The notes: a model not told the origin generated them from the sequence alone. Shown: positions 12,204 to 25,022, counted from the stretch's first letter. The stretch: DNA of 64,000 nucleotides from Filosporella fistucella (GCA_030077755.1 JAQJZZ010000010.1:1550001-1614000), one strand, 5' to 3'. Made by a program: numbers and translations.

Positions 12204-13595
12204 GTTTGCGTCTCTGGGATTTTGATACGGGAGGGCTTGAGAACAGACAATTCTCTCAGACCATGCTCGGAGTAAGATTTGTACACTTTTAATTCTGCGC
12301 CGTCAGAAGTGAGCGGGTAATTGGCAACTAACTCGTTGCATTAGGGTAACCGGAGCAAGAAGGACAGCAAGCAATTGTTGATTTTGACGGCAGCAATCAA
12401 ACCCAAGCTTAAGAGTAGATATGAAATGTTGGAAAATCAAAAGGAAGGAAGTTTACCCACCTACATTCTGCTAGAAATGCAGCAAATTTCCGCAACTTTG
12501 GCTCAGGGGCGTCCCGTCTTGATCAAAACGGCGTGATCGTATTCGGGTTTGAGAGATACAGTTTGGGTATAGTAACGGTAATCCCAATTTCACTTTACCT
12601 ATGAATAGATAGCCCAACTGCCGAAATACGCAATACTGACAATTGCCATAATTGATAGAGGCTCGGACAGTATCAGCTTTAATGTGAATGATTAAGGGCG
12701 GGAGAACTTTCAAGAGCAGAAGATGTAGTGAAGGTTGAAATCGGGGAATTGAGGCTGACAAACTCGGCTAGAGGCTCTACCCGGCAGACATTCGGAGCCA
12801 ATCATAACACCCAGATCCCCCCTTTTTTCACATCGAATCGAAAGTCAGATCACGAGATCATGCCATGTCAGGGACATTACAAAGAAACCTAGCCTAATGA
12901 GATTTTTTGTGAGTGGGATCAAAGAAAGCCGGATATGAGCATACGAATAAGTTTCTTCTTAAACAGCACACATCGATTCGATACCCGGTCTATGTCGCTC
13001 AAAACTCCAAAGACGGAACCGTCCATCTTCCCGGTGACATACTCGAGTGAAATCATCTTTGCCTGGTCGAGGTATCCGGCTTGAGGTCTGAATAGTACAA
13101 GATATGCCGAAATCTAAAGGCTAAGCGTCATCTCCAATTCGTTCGAGATGGAGAGAGCATACAAAAATTCTCGTCGTCTTGGCAAAAACGTTCTTCTCCA
13201 CTCTGCGCTTCAAAATCAGCGATCCTTTGTGACCTTCTTCTCAACCAATCAATGATGCCTCGAATGCTCGACCAGCTGCCACTACGTGCAGATGGTGTCT
13301 GATAGGAAACTCTTTGCACCTTTTTACTTAGTAGTCTACCGATGCACGCTTGATGAGCAGCTGATTTAGCAGCTTAGAACTCTCGGAACAGGTCTCCAAG
13401 ATCGGATGATCTCTAAATAGGTATCAGAGGAGAAGTAGTAGCCGTTCGTGAATCAGAAGTAGTGCTATGGTCATAGCTTGGTAGATGTATAACCTGTAAA
13501 TCCAGGAAATTTGTTCAAAGTCAGTAGCGCTCGTGCCTGAGAGTCTCAGTACAGATGCAGATAGATGCAGAGACGATGACGCCAGGCTCTGTAGT
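12204..13595. other. Intergenic region, 1.4 kb, no supported gene
   Basis: Holds the promoter of the giant gene and the 3' flank of the Zn2Cys6 factor. Two minus frames (12471-12761 and 13128-13319) begin with TTG or GTG and match nothing I know. No repeat recognised. Confidence 0.5.
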
Positions 13596-15265
13596 CTATT
13601 CTCTGAGTGCCTTAAGAATTCGCGGTGGGGTATCTTCATCGAGCAGTTCCAAAAATCGGCCTGCAATTTGTTAGTGATAGCAAGAAAGGAGTATTTTGCA
13701 AAGCCATACCACCTGCGAGCCACCTCTTGGCTATCGTTACCAAAAAATCACGCAGAAGTCTCAGTCTCTGTAAGTTGGCTTCTGGTTTAATATCATTCTG
13801 TAGCCTCCCTGTTGTTATCGCTGCAGTCTTGTAAACAAGAAAGGCAACAAAAGCTGGAACAGTGGATTCCTCAGCCACGCTGCACTGTTGTAAAGTTGCA
13901 ACACGCTCAACGATATCATCTATCAGATTTTCTATAGCATCATTGGCTTGAGATATGGCACAAATGCTTGCACCGGAGCATGTCGCCTTGGTTCCGTTCT
14001 CAAATGCCAGCAGCAATGCCCTAGGATGATTAATGACGGAAAATGGTATCAAATTGAATTCTTACGTGCTTGAAATCGTAAGGGAGCTAGAAAAAATCTT
14101 TGAGTCCGCTGGTAATGATTGGGTAATGACAGTCTCAAAAGAAATCAAAGTCATTACAATCGCTGTCACCTCCTCGATATTGAACGATATCTGGGTGGTC
14201 GGTTGATGAAGAGCAGTATGGACTTTATCTAACAAAGTTGAGGCTTCGAATAGCTTGGAAATCTCCAAGGGTGGGTTTGCTTGTAGGTGTGATACATTGA
14301 GAGTTTGGCCACTAGGGGGAATGGTTCGGCATCTTGTTACTGGAGACCACTTGCCGTTAATTGTTGCGATGTATCTATAACGGATTTGTTAGTTCCTCGT
14401 TGAGGTTTCCAGATTTAAAAGGAGCATAGGACCTGTCTAGGATGGCAATACCCCACCACATAATTCGATATTCCTCCTCCTGCCGGTCAGATGATGACCA
14501 CGATTGCCCCAGCCCTTTGTTTTGGAACACAACAAGAGCATCGGCACTTCGGACAACATTGGCAATCGAGAGATAAGGTGTGCTATCAAAGCCATGCGAG
14601 ACTTCGAACAGCACAATGAGTAGCTTGGCTTTCACGAAATCGACAGAGTTGAATTCAGTCCCTTCTAGAACTGCAATCCATGTCTTACTCAAAAGGTACA
14701 TAGACCTTTGTGTAGTATGAAGTTTGTATGATCCTTCAATTGTCTGTGGATGGCAAGTAAGAAGAACGATTGCAAAGCAGAGAAGTGCAAAGTCGACTGA
14801 GACGGCGTCCCATGTAAGTGGGTAGTGGCCACACAATGTAGACGGCGAGAGAATACTGAACCACGGATGTATAGTTTCGGAGTAACCAGCGATGACTTTT
14901 CCGGGATTTGTGTTGCAAAGACTTGTAAGTATGCTCGCTTTGATGTCAGCCGATACATCCGGATTTGACGCGTATTTCAGTGCATCTGTAGATGCCAGCG
15001 CTGGCGGGAAAGGAGATGCGACTGATTCTTCGTAATTACAAAGCTCCACCAATCCAAGACTAGAAGTCGGGTAAGCTTCACATTTAAAGCCTCATAAATC
15101 ATCACTCATCATAGAATTAGATTTCGAACGTGTTACTACGCACCGTACGCAGAGAGCACATGAAGGACGCGCCTTGTCACATTTTCGCTTGTGAAGTCTG
15201 CAGCGAGTGCAGGCCTTTCTTGCAGGGCCAAAAGCAGGATGTGGGATCTTACTGAGAGAAGACAT
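13596..15265 (-). CDS. Zn2Cys6 fungal-type transcription factor
   Basis: Exons 15265-15130, 15090-14433, 14374-14066, 14020-13713 and 13660-13596 give 491 residues. The Zn2Cys6 cluster is at residues 19-49: C19, C22, C29, C36, C39 and C49, with basic loop RLHKRK; C42 is an extra cysteine. The body is a short fungal_trans-like region with IMWWGIAILDRYIA, typical of the middle homology region. The end is LELLDEDTPPRILKALRE. The first intron (15091-15129) uses a weak GTTCG donor; an alternative, GTGCGT to TTCTAG, also keeps frame but changes the last part of the zinc cluster. The intron at 14375-14432 has donor GTCCTA and a good CTAAC branch. It is divergent from the dehydrogenase at 15905, so local regulation is plausible but unproven. 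Confidence 0.85.
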
Positions 15266-15578
15266 CAACTTTTGCTCAAAATTCGATTGCAAAGTTGTAT
15301 AGGAGAGCCGAAACGGAAGAGTTTGCGGGTCACAAATATACTACGCAGCTCCACCGCAGAAACCCCGCACGACTGCCGCATCTTCTCCGCTTCATGCGGA
15401 TATCTCCCTTGGCTTGCAGACATATTACCTACCTATTTCTCCAAGGGACTCTAAGCTTTAAGTTTACTGTTAATTGATAATTACATAGTTAGCTTGCATA
15501 GGCTCGAACAATATATTCCATTATCAGACTTAAAGTATAGAATAAATCGTATTCGGAATCGCTTTAGGACACTTGGAC

Positions 15579-15591
15579 TCGGAAGCTCCGA
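15579..15591. promoter_or_regulatory. TCGGA-AGC-TCCGA inverted repeat, candidate Zn2Cys6 site
   Basis: Perfect 5-base arms with a 3-base centre, which is CGG-N5-CCG in zinc cluster notation. Zn2Cys6 dimers commonly bind paired CGG triplets. It lies between the factor gene and the divergent dehydrogenase, about 320 bases from each start. A related ATTCGGAAT lies at 15551-15559. Confidence 0.4.
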
Positions 15592-15782
15592 ATTACCATA
15601 CCTGACTACCACCAACCACATGACGCCCGCATTACGGTCAGGTATAGATAATTTAGATTACGATTACGAGCTTGAAACCAAACCTTCGAATTAGAAACTC
15701 AAGAATTCTAAGCGCTTCCTTTTTTGAAATCATGCCGAAAATAGTTGAACCCTGATTTGGTCAGTCCAGCCTCACACTCTTC

Positions 15783-15790
15783 TATATAAA
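15783..15790 (+). promoter_or_regulatory. TATA box of the dehydrogenase
   Basis: Sequence TATATAAA, 115 bases before ATG at 15905, followed by a pyrimidine-rich leader. Good match to a fungal core promoter. Confidence 0.55.
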
Positions 15791-15904
15791 GCTCGTTGCA
15801 GCTGTTATTGAAAATGCATTTTCTGAATCACCTTCTCACTCAGACATCATTCTTCTTACAAACTTGGTCTTCCTTAACATCCACTTCCTGCCAAAATATC
15901 CAGT

Positions 15905-16999
15905 ATGACTAACTACGAAGACTTTAAAAAGGTCGATATCGGTATCCCAAAAATCATAAATACATACCACAGAGCTCCCTACGATGGCATCTCACCTCTT
16001 CGTCCAGAACTTTCCCAACGTGGGAAGACGATCCTCATCACCGGCGGATCTGCAGGCATAGGCTTTGCAATCGCCAGAGCATTTGGAGCAGCTTCAGCCT
16101 CCAAAGTTATTCTCGTGGGACGCCGTAAGGATGTTGTTCAAAATTCAGCAGCAAAACTGGCGGGCGAGTTCGCAAATACAAAGTTTGATCCACGAGTCTG
16201 CGATGTTTCCAATGTTGCCGATTCTGCTGCCCTCTGGTCCGGTCTCAAAGCAGAAGGCATCTTTATCGATGTCCTCGTGCTGAATGCAGCGAGATTTGGA
16301 GGCCCAGGTTCGATACTGGATACCGGATTTGAAGAAATATGGTTGCAGTATGAGACTAATGTTAGATCTCACTTACAGTTCACCGAGCAAATGCACAAGC
16401 AAGAAGGATATGAGGACAGACAAAAGGTATGATAGCTTACTCCGCAGTTTGACTTTTTTCAAAGAAATGACTCGTGAACTTGATTGATATGGCAATTGCT
16501 TACAAAATCTCGCAGTATCTCGTGTACTTGTCTACAGCAGTAATCCACAGCAAAGCTGTTGCTGCTTCCCTGCCAACTTACGCCCTCAGCAAGACGTCTG
16601 GTCACTTGGTGATGCAGAAGATAGCGGGTGAAGTTGACAAAAAGAAACTCCAGATGATCAACTTTCACCCTGGAATGATTTTGTCTGAAGCAGGCAGAAA
16701 AGTTGGCCTTGACGAGAATAGTCTCCCATGGGACAATGGTAAGAGATCCGATCCTTGTTTGAGTATTATTCTCAGCCCTTATAATCATGCGTCATAACGA
16801 GAGATCTCATGGCTGACAACTTCCTGTAGAGAATCTTCCCGCCCATTTCGCCGTCTGGGCGGCAACCCCTGAAGCCGCATTCTTGCATGGCCGCTACGCT
16901 TGGGCAGCGTGGGATGTGGAGGAGATGAAGTCTGGAGAGGTGAAGAAGCATATCGAAGCCGATCCTGATTTCCTCACTGTTGGTTTCTTGGGGCTATAA
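15905..16999 (+). CDS. Short-chain dehydrogenase/reductase, classical type
   Basis: Exons 15905-16426, 16516-16738 and 16830-16999 give 304 residues; both introns are GT..AG. The cofactor motif TGGSAGIG is at residues 46-53 after an unusually long 40-residue leader. The NAARFGG segment is the NAG-type motif, and the active site is Y196-A-L-S-K200, with a serine upstream in LSTAVIHS. The YLVYLSTA segment precedes the catalytic tyrosine as in classical SDRs. It probably oxidises or reduces a small alcohol or ketone using NAD(P)(H); the substrate is unknown. It is transcribed divergently from the Zn2Cys6 factor. No targeting signal is evident. The class is near certain and the specific role unknown. 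Confidence 0.9.
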
Positions 17000-17357
17000 A
17001 TGTTATGCTTGTAACAAACGAGAATGAGGAGAAATTTCAGGCTGCAGTACTCGGTCTTCAAACTATTTCCCAAGAAAAAAGATAAATTTCAGGAATCCGA
17101 ATTATGAGATTCATATAATCGGGCCTCCTGTGCTCCAATTGAGAACATACGTTGCTAGTCTAGAGCCCTAGAAAAATTTGAGCCCCATAACTTGTCGATA
17201 CAACTTGAACATCGCTTTGCGTTGCACTTCCCAAAACATCGACTTCCTTCACAAGGAAGGAGTGACCAGATTCAATTATTTCATTCCAATCATCTATGCA
17301 TACGTCATCTATGTATCCTCCAAATTATTACCATTACCACCGCCGGCCATACCCCTC
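17000..17357. other. Convergent intergenic region
   Basis: 358 bases between the stops of the dehydrogenase and the Sac phosphatase. Probably two 3' UTRs; no gene seen. Confidence 0.5.
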
Positions 17358-20300
17358 TCAAGCCCAAACCAATTTCTTCAAGCTATGTGCCATCTGCTCT
17401 AATAAACCCGTACTCTTCCTCGCTTCCGCAAGTGAGATAATGTCCGCCGGCTCTACCAACGCCTTCCTCTCCGTCCCAACTTCCACAACCTGGCCATGTA
17501 ACACCATCCTCTCAATCTCTGCACAGATAGCTTTAACTTGCTCGATTTCGCTCATTCGTTCGTCGTTCCCGTCTGCGACAGCGGAGCGAGAGGGAAGGGC
17601 TTTAAGAGCGAGAACTCGAGTGGTGGGTGCAGGCGGTATGCCTAGTAGGGATTGAATCGTAGTTGTGGCTTGAGCGATTGAAGTTCCACCCAAGAGATCT
17701 GTTTCGGGTCGTTCTTGAATGTTGGACATAGAGCGGGTATTGACACGTGTGATGTCGTTTGCACCAGCTTTGTAAGTAATGACCAACCCGACATTGCGCA
17801 GCTCATCTGCTTGGGCGGCCGAGAGGGTCGATGTAATATATGTCCCATACTTGATAGCAGTGATATGCTGAAGGTCGACACGTTCGAATGAAGACACCTT
17901 CTCCATACTCCAGTCGAAGCGACAGGAATACAGACCGGCGTCTGTAAGGAGTAGGACGGATTCCTCAAATGGCGAGGATTTTATAGTGTTGGGAAGTTGT
18001 GGTGCCAATAAAGTCCAGCCACCAATGAACTCCTCGTGCTCATCTGCTACAACAAGCTTCTGACACATTTCAATAGCCTGCTGTCGAAGTTTCTGCATTG
18101 AAACTGCTGGATCGCCGCTCATCATGTTGGCCTCGAAATCTTCGAATACAACTGAAGTCACGTTTCCAAGGAGGAAATCGATAGCTGCTTGACTGAAATA
18201 GTCATTGACGATACTGCCAGATAAATCAGTCATACTCCATCAAGGATAACTATTGTTGACTCACCCACTATAGAATCTGGAAATTGACAATCCCATATCC
18301 TTCAAAGCACCTTGGAAATCTCTCTTCCTCGTTCTTGTGAAGTCACCTTTCAACGCTGCAGTAGAAGCATACTGCTTTGAAATGGCATCACCATTATCAG
18401 CCCAGAGCATATTAAACCATTGCGTCGTCTGATCAGTCTGAAGGCTCATATCAATTCCTTCCGTCTTCAATTGAAGCTCGAGGCCTCTTCTCCCACAAGC
18501 AGATTGGACGACATTAGTCCGATCAAGACAATCCATGCAATTCGTCCTCAAAACACCTTTCTGTCTCGTCACTTGTTTGCCGTCTACTTCTAGGGAATCA
18601 CCAAACTCATCAAGCCTAGTATCAGATGTCAGCATGTCGTATCTTTTCTGCTTAGCCAGAGAGATTCAATGAAGTCTTACCGCTTTCCAAGTATATCCAT
18701 CAGAAAGCTCACGTTCTCAAATTTCATCCCACGACAAACAGCATGAAAGTCAAACCACTCAAAGCCTACAGCCTCTCCATTATACCCTCCAGCTTCGTTA
18801 AGTCTTTTCATATACTGCTCATATTTCTCTCCGACGATAGCTTCCGGTCCATGTTTTTCAACCAACGAAGCTACCTGCACAGAGCCATATACATCTGTCA
18901 GGTTCTTGAAATGTTTCGCAAACGCTTTGTAATTCATCTCTTCTGAGTGCTGTAATTGCGGCACTGGTTTGAAGGAATACGGTGACTGGGAGAAGAATAT
19001 CGGCAGACTGCCACGGATTTGGACGAACGAATGTATCTTATTAGTCCATGTTGGTTCAGAAAGGATCTGTTCTGTCTCAACTCCATTCGCTGTATGCCCA
19101 TCCTCATCCACGCCTCTCCTCAAGTAGCGCAGACCAGCTCTCTTTACAGATCTTCGTGAGATCAATGTGAGCAGAAATGGTTTATATGAGTGGCTACCAC
19201 TACTTCTTGGTTCACTCGCCGAAGCTGTATCAGCACCTTCACCCGAAGCTCTCGCAAGACTCGTGAGTTCCATAGAAGATTTCGCAGCAGCATCATCTCC
19301 AACCACCGGATTTGGATCCATCTCAAATGATCTCTGGCCTACGAAACCTTGCATGAGAGGCATGACCAGGGAATGGCTCCCAGCATCTATGAACGGCTGG
19401 ATTATATGTCGATTCCAGAAAAACAGTGAATCGACCTGGGTATGTAGAGGTAACTCATTATTCAGTGGTCGTCTGCTCGCAAAACTTCTAGTGATATCGT
19501 AATCGTAAGAGAAGAAAAAACTCCGTGAAGAACCAAACAAGATCTGCGTCGTATGCAATAACTTTGGCAACAGCGTCGCCGCAACATCACTAGCTTTGGG
19601 ATGAGCAGTATCATAAATAAGTCCGGAATCATACATTTCATCTTCTTTCGCAGATTCCTCTTCCTTGTCTAGAGTATTTCCAACAGGCTGCGCGATGCCC
19701 GTCTCCGAGCCAGTCAGACCCAGATTGCGCCTCTGGTCAACATTCCAGCCCTTCTTGGAGAACCATTTCTGTGCGAATCTACCGTAACCACCTTTTCGTG
19801 TAATTACATCTTCTGCCACACTGCTTTTCCTATTGTGATCGGGAGGACCGGGCCTCTGCGGGGTCGCAGGCCGTGTATCTTCATCATCTACGTCGTCGCT
19901 CACTGCAGCAGAAACCTCACCCTCGTCACCGCTGGTATCACTATCGTCCAATCCATGATCTCCATCCGTGAGCCTTTTCAGCAAGACAGCCTGTGTATTT
20001 GCGATCGCAGACTCGGCATCCGCTTTCGATGACAGAGGTGTGAGAGCGACTTCGATGATGACATAGATAGGCTTGCCCTGAATCTGTGCAACCTGCTGGC
20101 GTCTCGTAATAGATATCAGGAAAGAGGACTTCGATACCGTGAGTAAGCCTGCAGGGAAAGGTCAGCTACTGTATTCACTATCCTAGGCGCATTCCATATC
20201 TTCAAGCACCAGACCGTCAATTCGAATACAGAACATACCCACGACTCCAAAAGCCTCAAAACTTTTTCCCCCTGCCTCTGCATCCCGCCCATCTTTCAGC

Positions 20301-20425
20301 GCGGGTCCAATATTATGGTCTTTATATGAGATCTTGGTGGCGGGGGCAGGTCTTTGGCCAAGCGGTTGCAGAACCAGACCGTCAACAGCTGTGAAAATAA
20401 GCAGCTTCCGCACTAGGCCAGGCAT
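17358..20425 (-). CDS. Sac-domain phosphoinositide phosphatase with hSac2-like domain
   Basis: Exons 20425-20239, 20148-18681, 18615-18265 and 18213-17358 give 953 residues. The start, MPGLVRKLLIFTAVDGL, is the usual beginning for this family. The SacI domain ends with the catalytic motif RTNCMDCLDRTN, whose C578-x5-R584 is the phosphatase signature. Before it are YDITRSF and FVQIRGSLPIFFSQSP. After the catalytic domain, the region with FIGGWTLLAPQLP and LLLTDAGLYSCRFDW resembles the hSac2 (INPP5F-type) homology domain. An acidic, low-complexity insert (about residues 120-165: DSDTSGDEGE, DDVDDED) splits the N-terminal Sac part. The likely role is removal of phosphate from PI4P or related lipids on endosomal membranes. 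It is distinct from Sac1, since no C-terminal membrane segments are seen. Confidence 0.9.
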
Positions 20426-21133
20426 GCTCGCGCTTTTTAAGGAACAATCATGTAGTAAGTACAGGAGAAATCAATGCGCATTTTGAGTTTTGAGAGAATA
20501 TGAGACCGGCGTTGTTCAATGGTTCACGGGACTTGAAATGCTTACCTCGTTAGCTCGAAATGTTTCAAAAGATTGTCCTGTGCTTGATGACGTCTGATGA
20601 CTGAGCGACAACCTTGTGAGACGCAAAGTGGTGAGTAACACACACACGTCGCAAGGAGTCTAGATTAAATTTGGGAAATTCTCGGCATGTATACACACAA
20701 AAGTTTAATGAAATCATGGTCGAAATTATAGCAACATTCGCTCAACAGAATCACTTAAGGCTGTAAACATCATCTCTAAATCTTACATTCATCGCAGAAT
20801 CTCTTGGTATAAGCCAAAAGATTTTGTCATGAAAAACTCTCGTTTACAAGTATTGAACGAAAAGTCCATCGTCCCCATGCGGGTTATCCTAATGAAACGC
20901 CTCTGAATCTGAATTATGCTCAATGAATGAGCCCTGGAACTGTTTCCGACAAATATCCACTTTTGCACCATTCATATGCTGCCTGCTATGCGCCGTTCGC
21001 TTTGTAAACAAAAGAAAATCGTGGGTATCCTAACATTAAACACTTTTGACTAATAGAGGGCTGGAGAGTCGCCAGCCCTGAAGAATGGGAATATAGTTCT
21101 TAGAAGAGGTGACCTGTCGAGTTGAGGGATATC
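20426..21133. other. Intergenic, no gene seen
   Basis: 708 bases holding the Sac phosphatase promoter and the 3' UTR of the histidine kinase. One 60-codon minus frame (20789-20971) is not supported. Confidence 0.5.
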
Positions 21134-24100
21134 TTATGTTGATGGTGGAGCAGATCCATTAGAAATCGGAGGAATAGGAGGGTCGGTCGTACTGGAAGAT
21201 GCCTTTGCTGCTTGGTCCGAATCAGACTGAGCACTGCTGCTTTTGTTTGTTAATGATGAAGTTTCGTTTTCCTCAGGTATAGTTGCAAATTTCTTCAAAA
21301 CTTGCTTCAATGCTGGACGTCGAATTGGTTTACTGGAAAGAGTTAGCAAATAGAAAGAAACACTCAAGCTGTAAGAATCTCACCTGAGGAACATATCCAT
21401 CCCAGACTCGTAACATTCTTTCACATTGCTTTCCTCAGCAAACGCCGTCAAAGCAACAATGGGAGCAGAATATCCCATCTCTCTGATAAGACGAGTACTC
21501 TGAAGACCGTCGAGATTTGGCATCTAGAAATATCAGTATTAGACCGCATTGGTATATATGAACACTTACTTGAATATCCATGAATATCAAGTCGAAGTAT
21601 TCTCCCTTAGACATGCTTTCCTTGACCTTGTCATAAGCTTCTTGCCCATCTTTAGCAATAACGACATCGTAAATATCTTCAAGTTTTAACATGCTGTGAA
21701 TTGTTAGCGAAAGAAGTTTTGATAGGAATCAAATTACTGACCGTAACACGACTTCCTGATTTACAAGGTTGTCTTCGGCCACCAAAACACGAAGCTTCAA
21801 TCCCGGGTCTTTACCAGCGGCAGCTCTGTCTAGGGCATCAAGCTGCTTTTGAGAGTCATTTTCTGACGTTGGCGGCGATGGTGCAGCAGCGAAGAATGGT
21901 TGACTCAAGCCAACGAGTCGAGGTTGCGTATCTTTCTCAAAGGCCGTTTTAGTAGTTGCGTCTCCGGGTAGTTTCGGCGAAGAGATTCGTTTTTGACTAG
22001 AGAGACTTCCAGATCTCGAGGGGAACATATCTGAGCTTGAAGTTGAAGGTGCCCGTGATTTGGTATACTTCAAAGGGATTTTCATCGTGAAAGTACTGCC
22101 AACGCCTTCGGAGCTGACAAGTGATATGTTGCCTCCCATTAAGCCTGCAAGCTGGGAGCAAATGCTCAATCCAAGACCAGTTCCTCCATACTTTTTACTT
22201 AAGCCCAAATCCCCTTGTACAAAAGGCTCGAAAATCTTGTCCTGCATCTGCTCAGGAATACCAGGTCCGCTATCTTCCACTTCGAATTGAAAGACAAGAA
22301 CTCTAGCATTCGCGGGAGGTGGCGTTCGTGGGCGTTCTTGCACTTGCACCCTGGGTGTAGCTTTTGGATCCATCGGGTTGATGAGTAAAGCTGTTCCCGC
22401 AGGATGTTGACCAGAGCCAGACGGTTTCCGCGAGATTTGGGAAGTGTTGGAGCCAGAATCATTTCGTGTTCGGTTCCTAGAATTTCGTTGAGAACTTTGC
22501 TTGGAGCCCATTGAATTCCTACTGTCATCTGACATAGCTTCTTCACCCAGGCATCTAATCCGAACCTCAACCTTGCCACCTTCTGGCGTAAATTTCAGAC
22601 TATTGCTGACAAGATTAATGATTACTTGTAATATACGGTGGGAGTCACCCCAAAGGCTGGTATTGTTAGTAAGCACTACTCATAACTCTGAATACGAGTC
22701 AAAACTTACCACATATCCTTTAAGCGGCCAGATCCAGCCGGACCTAAGGCAGGTAAAGCCTTCTCAGTCAATTCATCGTCTTCTTCACTCGCTCCAACAA
22801 ATTTAACGCTGAATTGAATGTGCCCTTCTTGGACTTGCTTCATGAAAATTGTGAGGATCTGAGTCCGAATATCGACTAGTCGGAATTCTTTCTCCTCCAA
22901 GGCTAATTGCTGGCCAATCTGGTTCTTGCTGAAGAGCAAAAGATCATTCAATAAATGTAGAAGTAGATCACCAGATTTGTAGACCGTCTCCAGGCTTCTC
23001 TTGATTTTCGGTAAGTCATCCTCACCCATACACACAGCGCACATGCCAAGAATTCCGTTCAAAGGTGTCTTGAGTTCATGCGAGATGTTGGCGATGAACA
23101 AGGTCTTGCTCTCGTTCGCGGCTTCGGCAGCTCTTTTGCTGATTTCAAGTTCTTCGGTACGTTCCGCGACCTTCTGTTCGAGACTTTGATATTGAAGCAT
23201 AAGTTCGTCCGACATGTCATTGAAAGTTTCTATACTTGTAAGCCCAAAGCCACAGCACATCGTGGAGTAATACAAAGCACTCACTCGTTAGTTCGGTAAG
23301 TTCGTCGGTAATAATATGTTTCCGATCTTGGACCTTTCCTGGAATTTTGAAGACCCTCCTTGCTTCATCTTCAGTCCGTTGCATCTCTGTTTTCTGTTTT
23401 GATCCTGGGGATAATCGTTTCAGCCTGACAAACAGCCCTTTCTTTGACCTTCGTGAGCCGCTCCTATCCTCCAAGTCGGCTAAATCGTCCACAGATATGT
23501 CTCCATTTTCATGAAGCCGGCAAGACCGAATGCTCCCATCTGGTGTATATCCAGGTGGTGCAATGGACTTCTTTGTGGCATCTCGAAGCCTTCGAATTGG
23601 TCTGACGCTGTAGTGGGCCATTGGAAGAACAACTAGAATGACGAAACCTATGGTTCCAAATACGCAAGCCAGAACAATATTCCTTAGCTTGTTTATAGGA
23701 GCCCAGGCCTCCGTATGGCTTTGCTCAACAAGCAGAATCCAATTGACAAGTGTGCTCTGTGGCCTCGCGTATCCTACAGCCACAGTCACATTGTTCTCAT
23801 TTGTTGTCGTCAACATGCTTCCCGCATTATTAATATCATTGTTGAACTTTCCATACCCTTGGACGGCTGCACGGTAAGACCTCATACTGAAATTCGAGGA
23901 GCCAAAGGTGGTCAAGTTTTGACTGTGATGTATTAGTGTATGTTTTTGGAGCGCTAAGCTTTGATAGGGAGACCTCTCAAAGATGCGAGTTTTGACATAT
24001 TTGCCAATAAGAGATGCAAGTACTTACTTGTACTTCTCGTGCCTGTCGCTTTGGCCTGCGACCTTTAAAGGTGGAAATACATATTTGACATTTGCTCCAC

Positions 24101-25022
24101 CAATATCATCCGGATTAGGTTCCCAAGTGGAATTTGCTGGACGTTGCACATATCTGAATAGATTTTGTCTTCTGCTTGGTCCAATTAGTAGCACGGTTCC
24201 TGTGCTTGCCAAACCCTCCCGAGACTGGGTTACACTGATCAGTGAGCTTGCCGCTGCTACCACCGTCATGAAACCTAAGACAGCACTCCTTTGTGTATTA
24301 TCCACTATTGGGAGGGTGAGAGAGAGTAAAGCGTATGAATCGTTGATCTGAAGTGGGCCGAGCAGAAGCGCTGCGGAGCTGTTCAATGGATAGTCGAGAA
24401 ACGCTGAAGCAAGTGTAGCATTTACCCTGCTATCCATAACATCTGTTTGATTGGTCGCGTTGTACGTGATATTTGGATAAAGAGCTGTTGGGTAACCAAA
24501 TTCGTTGTTGTCCCCAAGCACTGCCTGTGTGCCATTTCCATAATAATACGGAAGCTTGATGCCTGGATTCGCAGCTGTTTGCCTCAAAAGTCCCTATATA
24601 CAATCAGCTTCATTCTCATCTTATGCAGTCCTCATCCAACATACCGCCGGACCACCGGTCTGATTCCTTGAAAACACCACCGTCTGCAGCAAGGACGAAT
24701 ACCCTCCACTAGCCAATGCACCTTGAACATCATTTTGTGCGGCAGTCCAGTTCGCTGACGCCTCGCCCTGTCTGTAAAAGTTTTTCAATGCTTGTTGAAG
24801 GAGGATTCTAGTGACGATGGTGGCACAAGTGGATTGAATCAAGAGCAAGTCGGACGCGATTTGCGAGGCTTTTAAACTGGCAGTCAAGGCCAATTCAGAG
24901 GAAGTGACGTTGACAACGAAAGCGTGGTTGTTAACCCAGACAGCTATCGAAAGCACAGCTAGAGGGACCAGGGCGACCAGAATCACCACTGCTCCCAGTT
25001 GCTCTCGTATGCCTATCCTCAT
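21134..25022 (-). CDS. SLN1: Sln1-type (class VI) hybrid histidine kinase, osmosensor
   Basis: Eight exons: 25022-24645, 24593-24028, 23922-23285, 23229-22710, 22656-21742, 21693-21570, 21523-21384 and 21332-21134, giving 1,159 residues. It starts at [10 protein letters not shown], the usual class VI start. Membrane segments at about 10-35 and 390-420 enclose a large outer domain with many N-glycosylation sites. A HAMP-like linker and coiled coil ([14 protein letters not shown]) follow. The H-box [12 protein letters not shown] has phospho-acceptor His578; the N-box NLVSNSLKF is at 715-723; then come DSGPGIP and [10 protein letters not shown] Ser-rich linker leads to the receiver with E995-D996, Asp1045 (FMDIQMP) and SKPIRRP. 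In yeast the homologue passes phosphate via Ypd1 to Ssk1 and controls the Hog1 pathway. All domains look intact. Confidence 0.95.

Larger units (their letters stand above)
15266..15904. promoter_or_regulatory. Divergent promoter between Zn2Cys6 factor and dehydrogenase
   Basis: The 639 bases separate two start codons in opposite directions. The region includes a CGG-N5-CCG inverted repeat and a TATA box facing the dehydrogenase. No other gene is seen. Confidence 0.6.

Noticed and set aside
13128..13319. 63-codon minus frame downstream of the Zn2Cys6 factor
   Set aside because: Starts with GTG and lies beyond the factor's well-supported stop at 13596; considered as an extra exon but no splice brings it into frame with conserved sequence.
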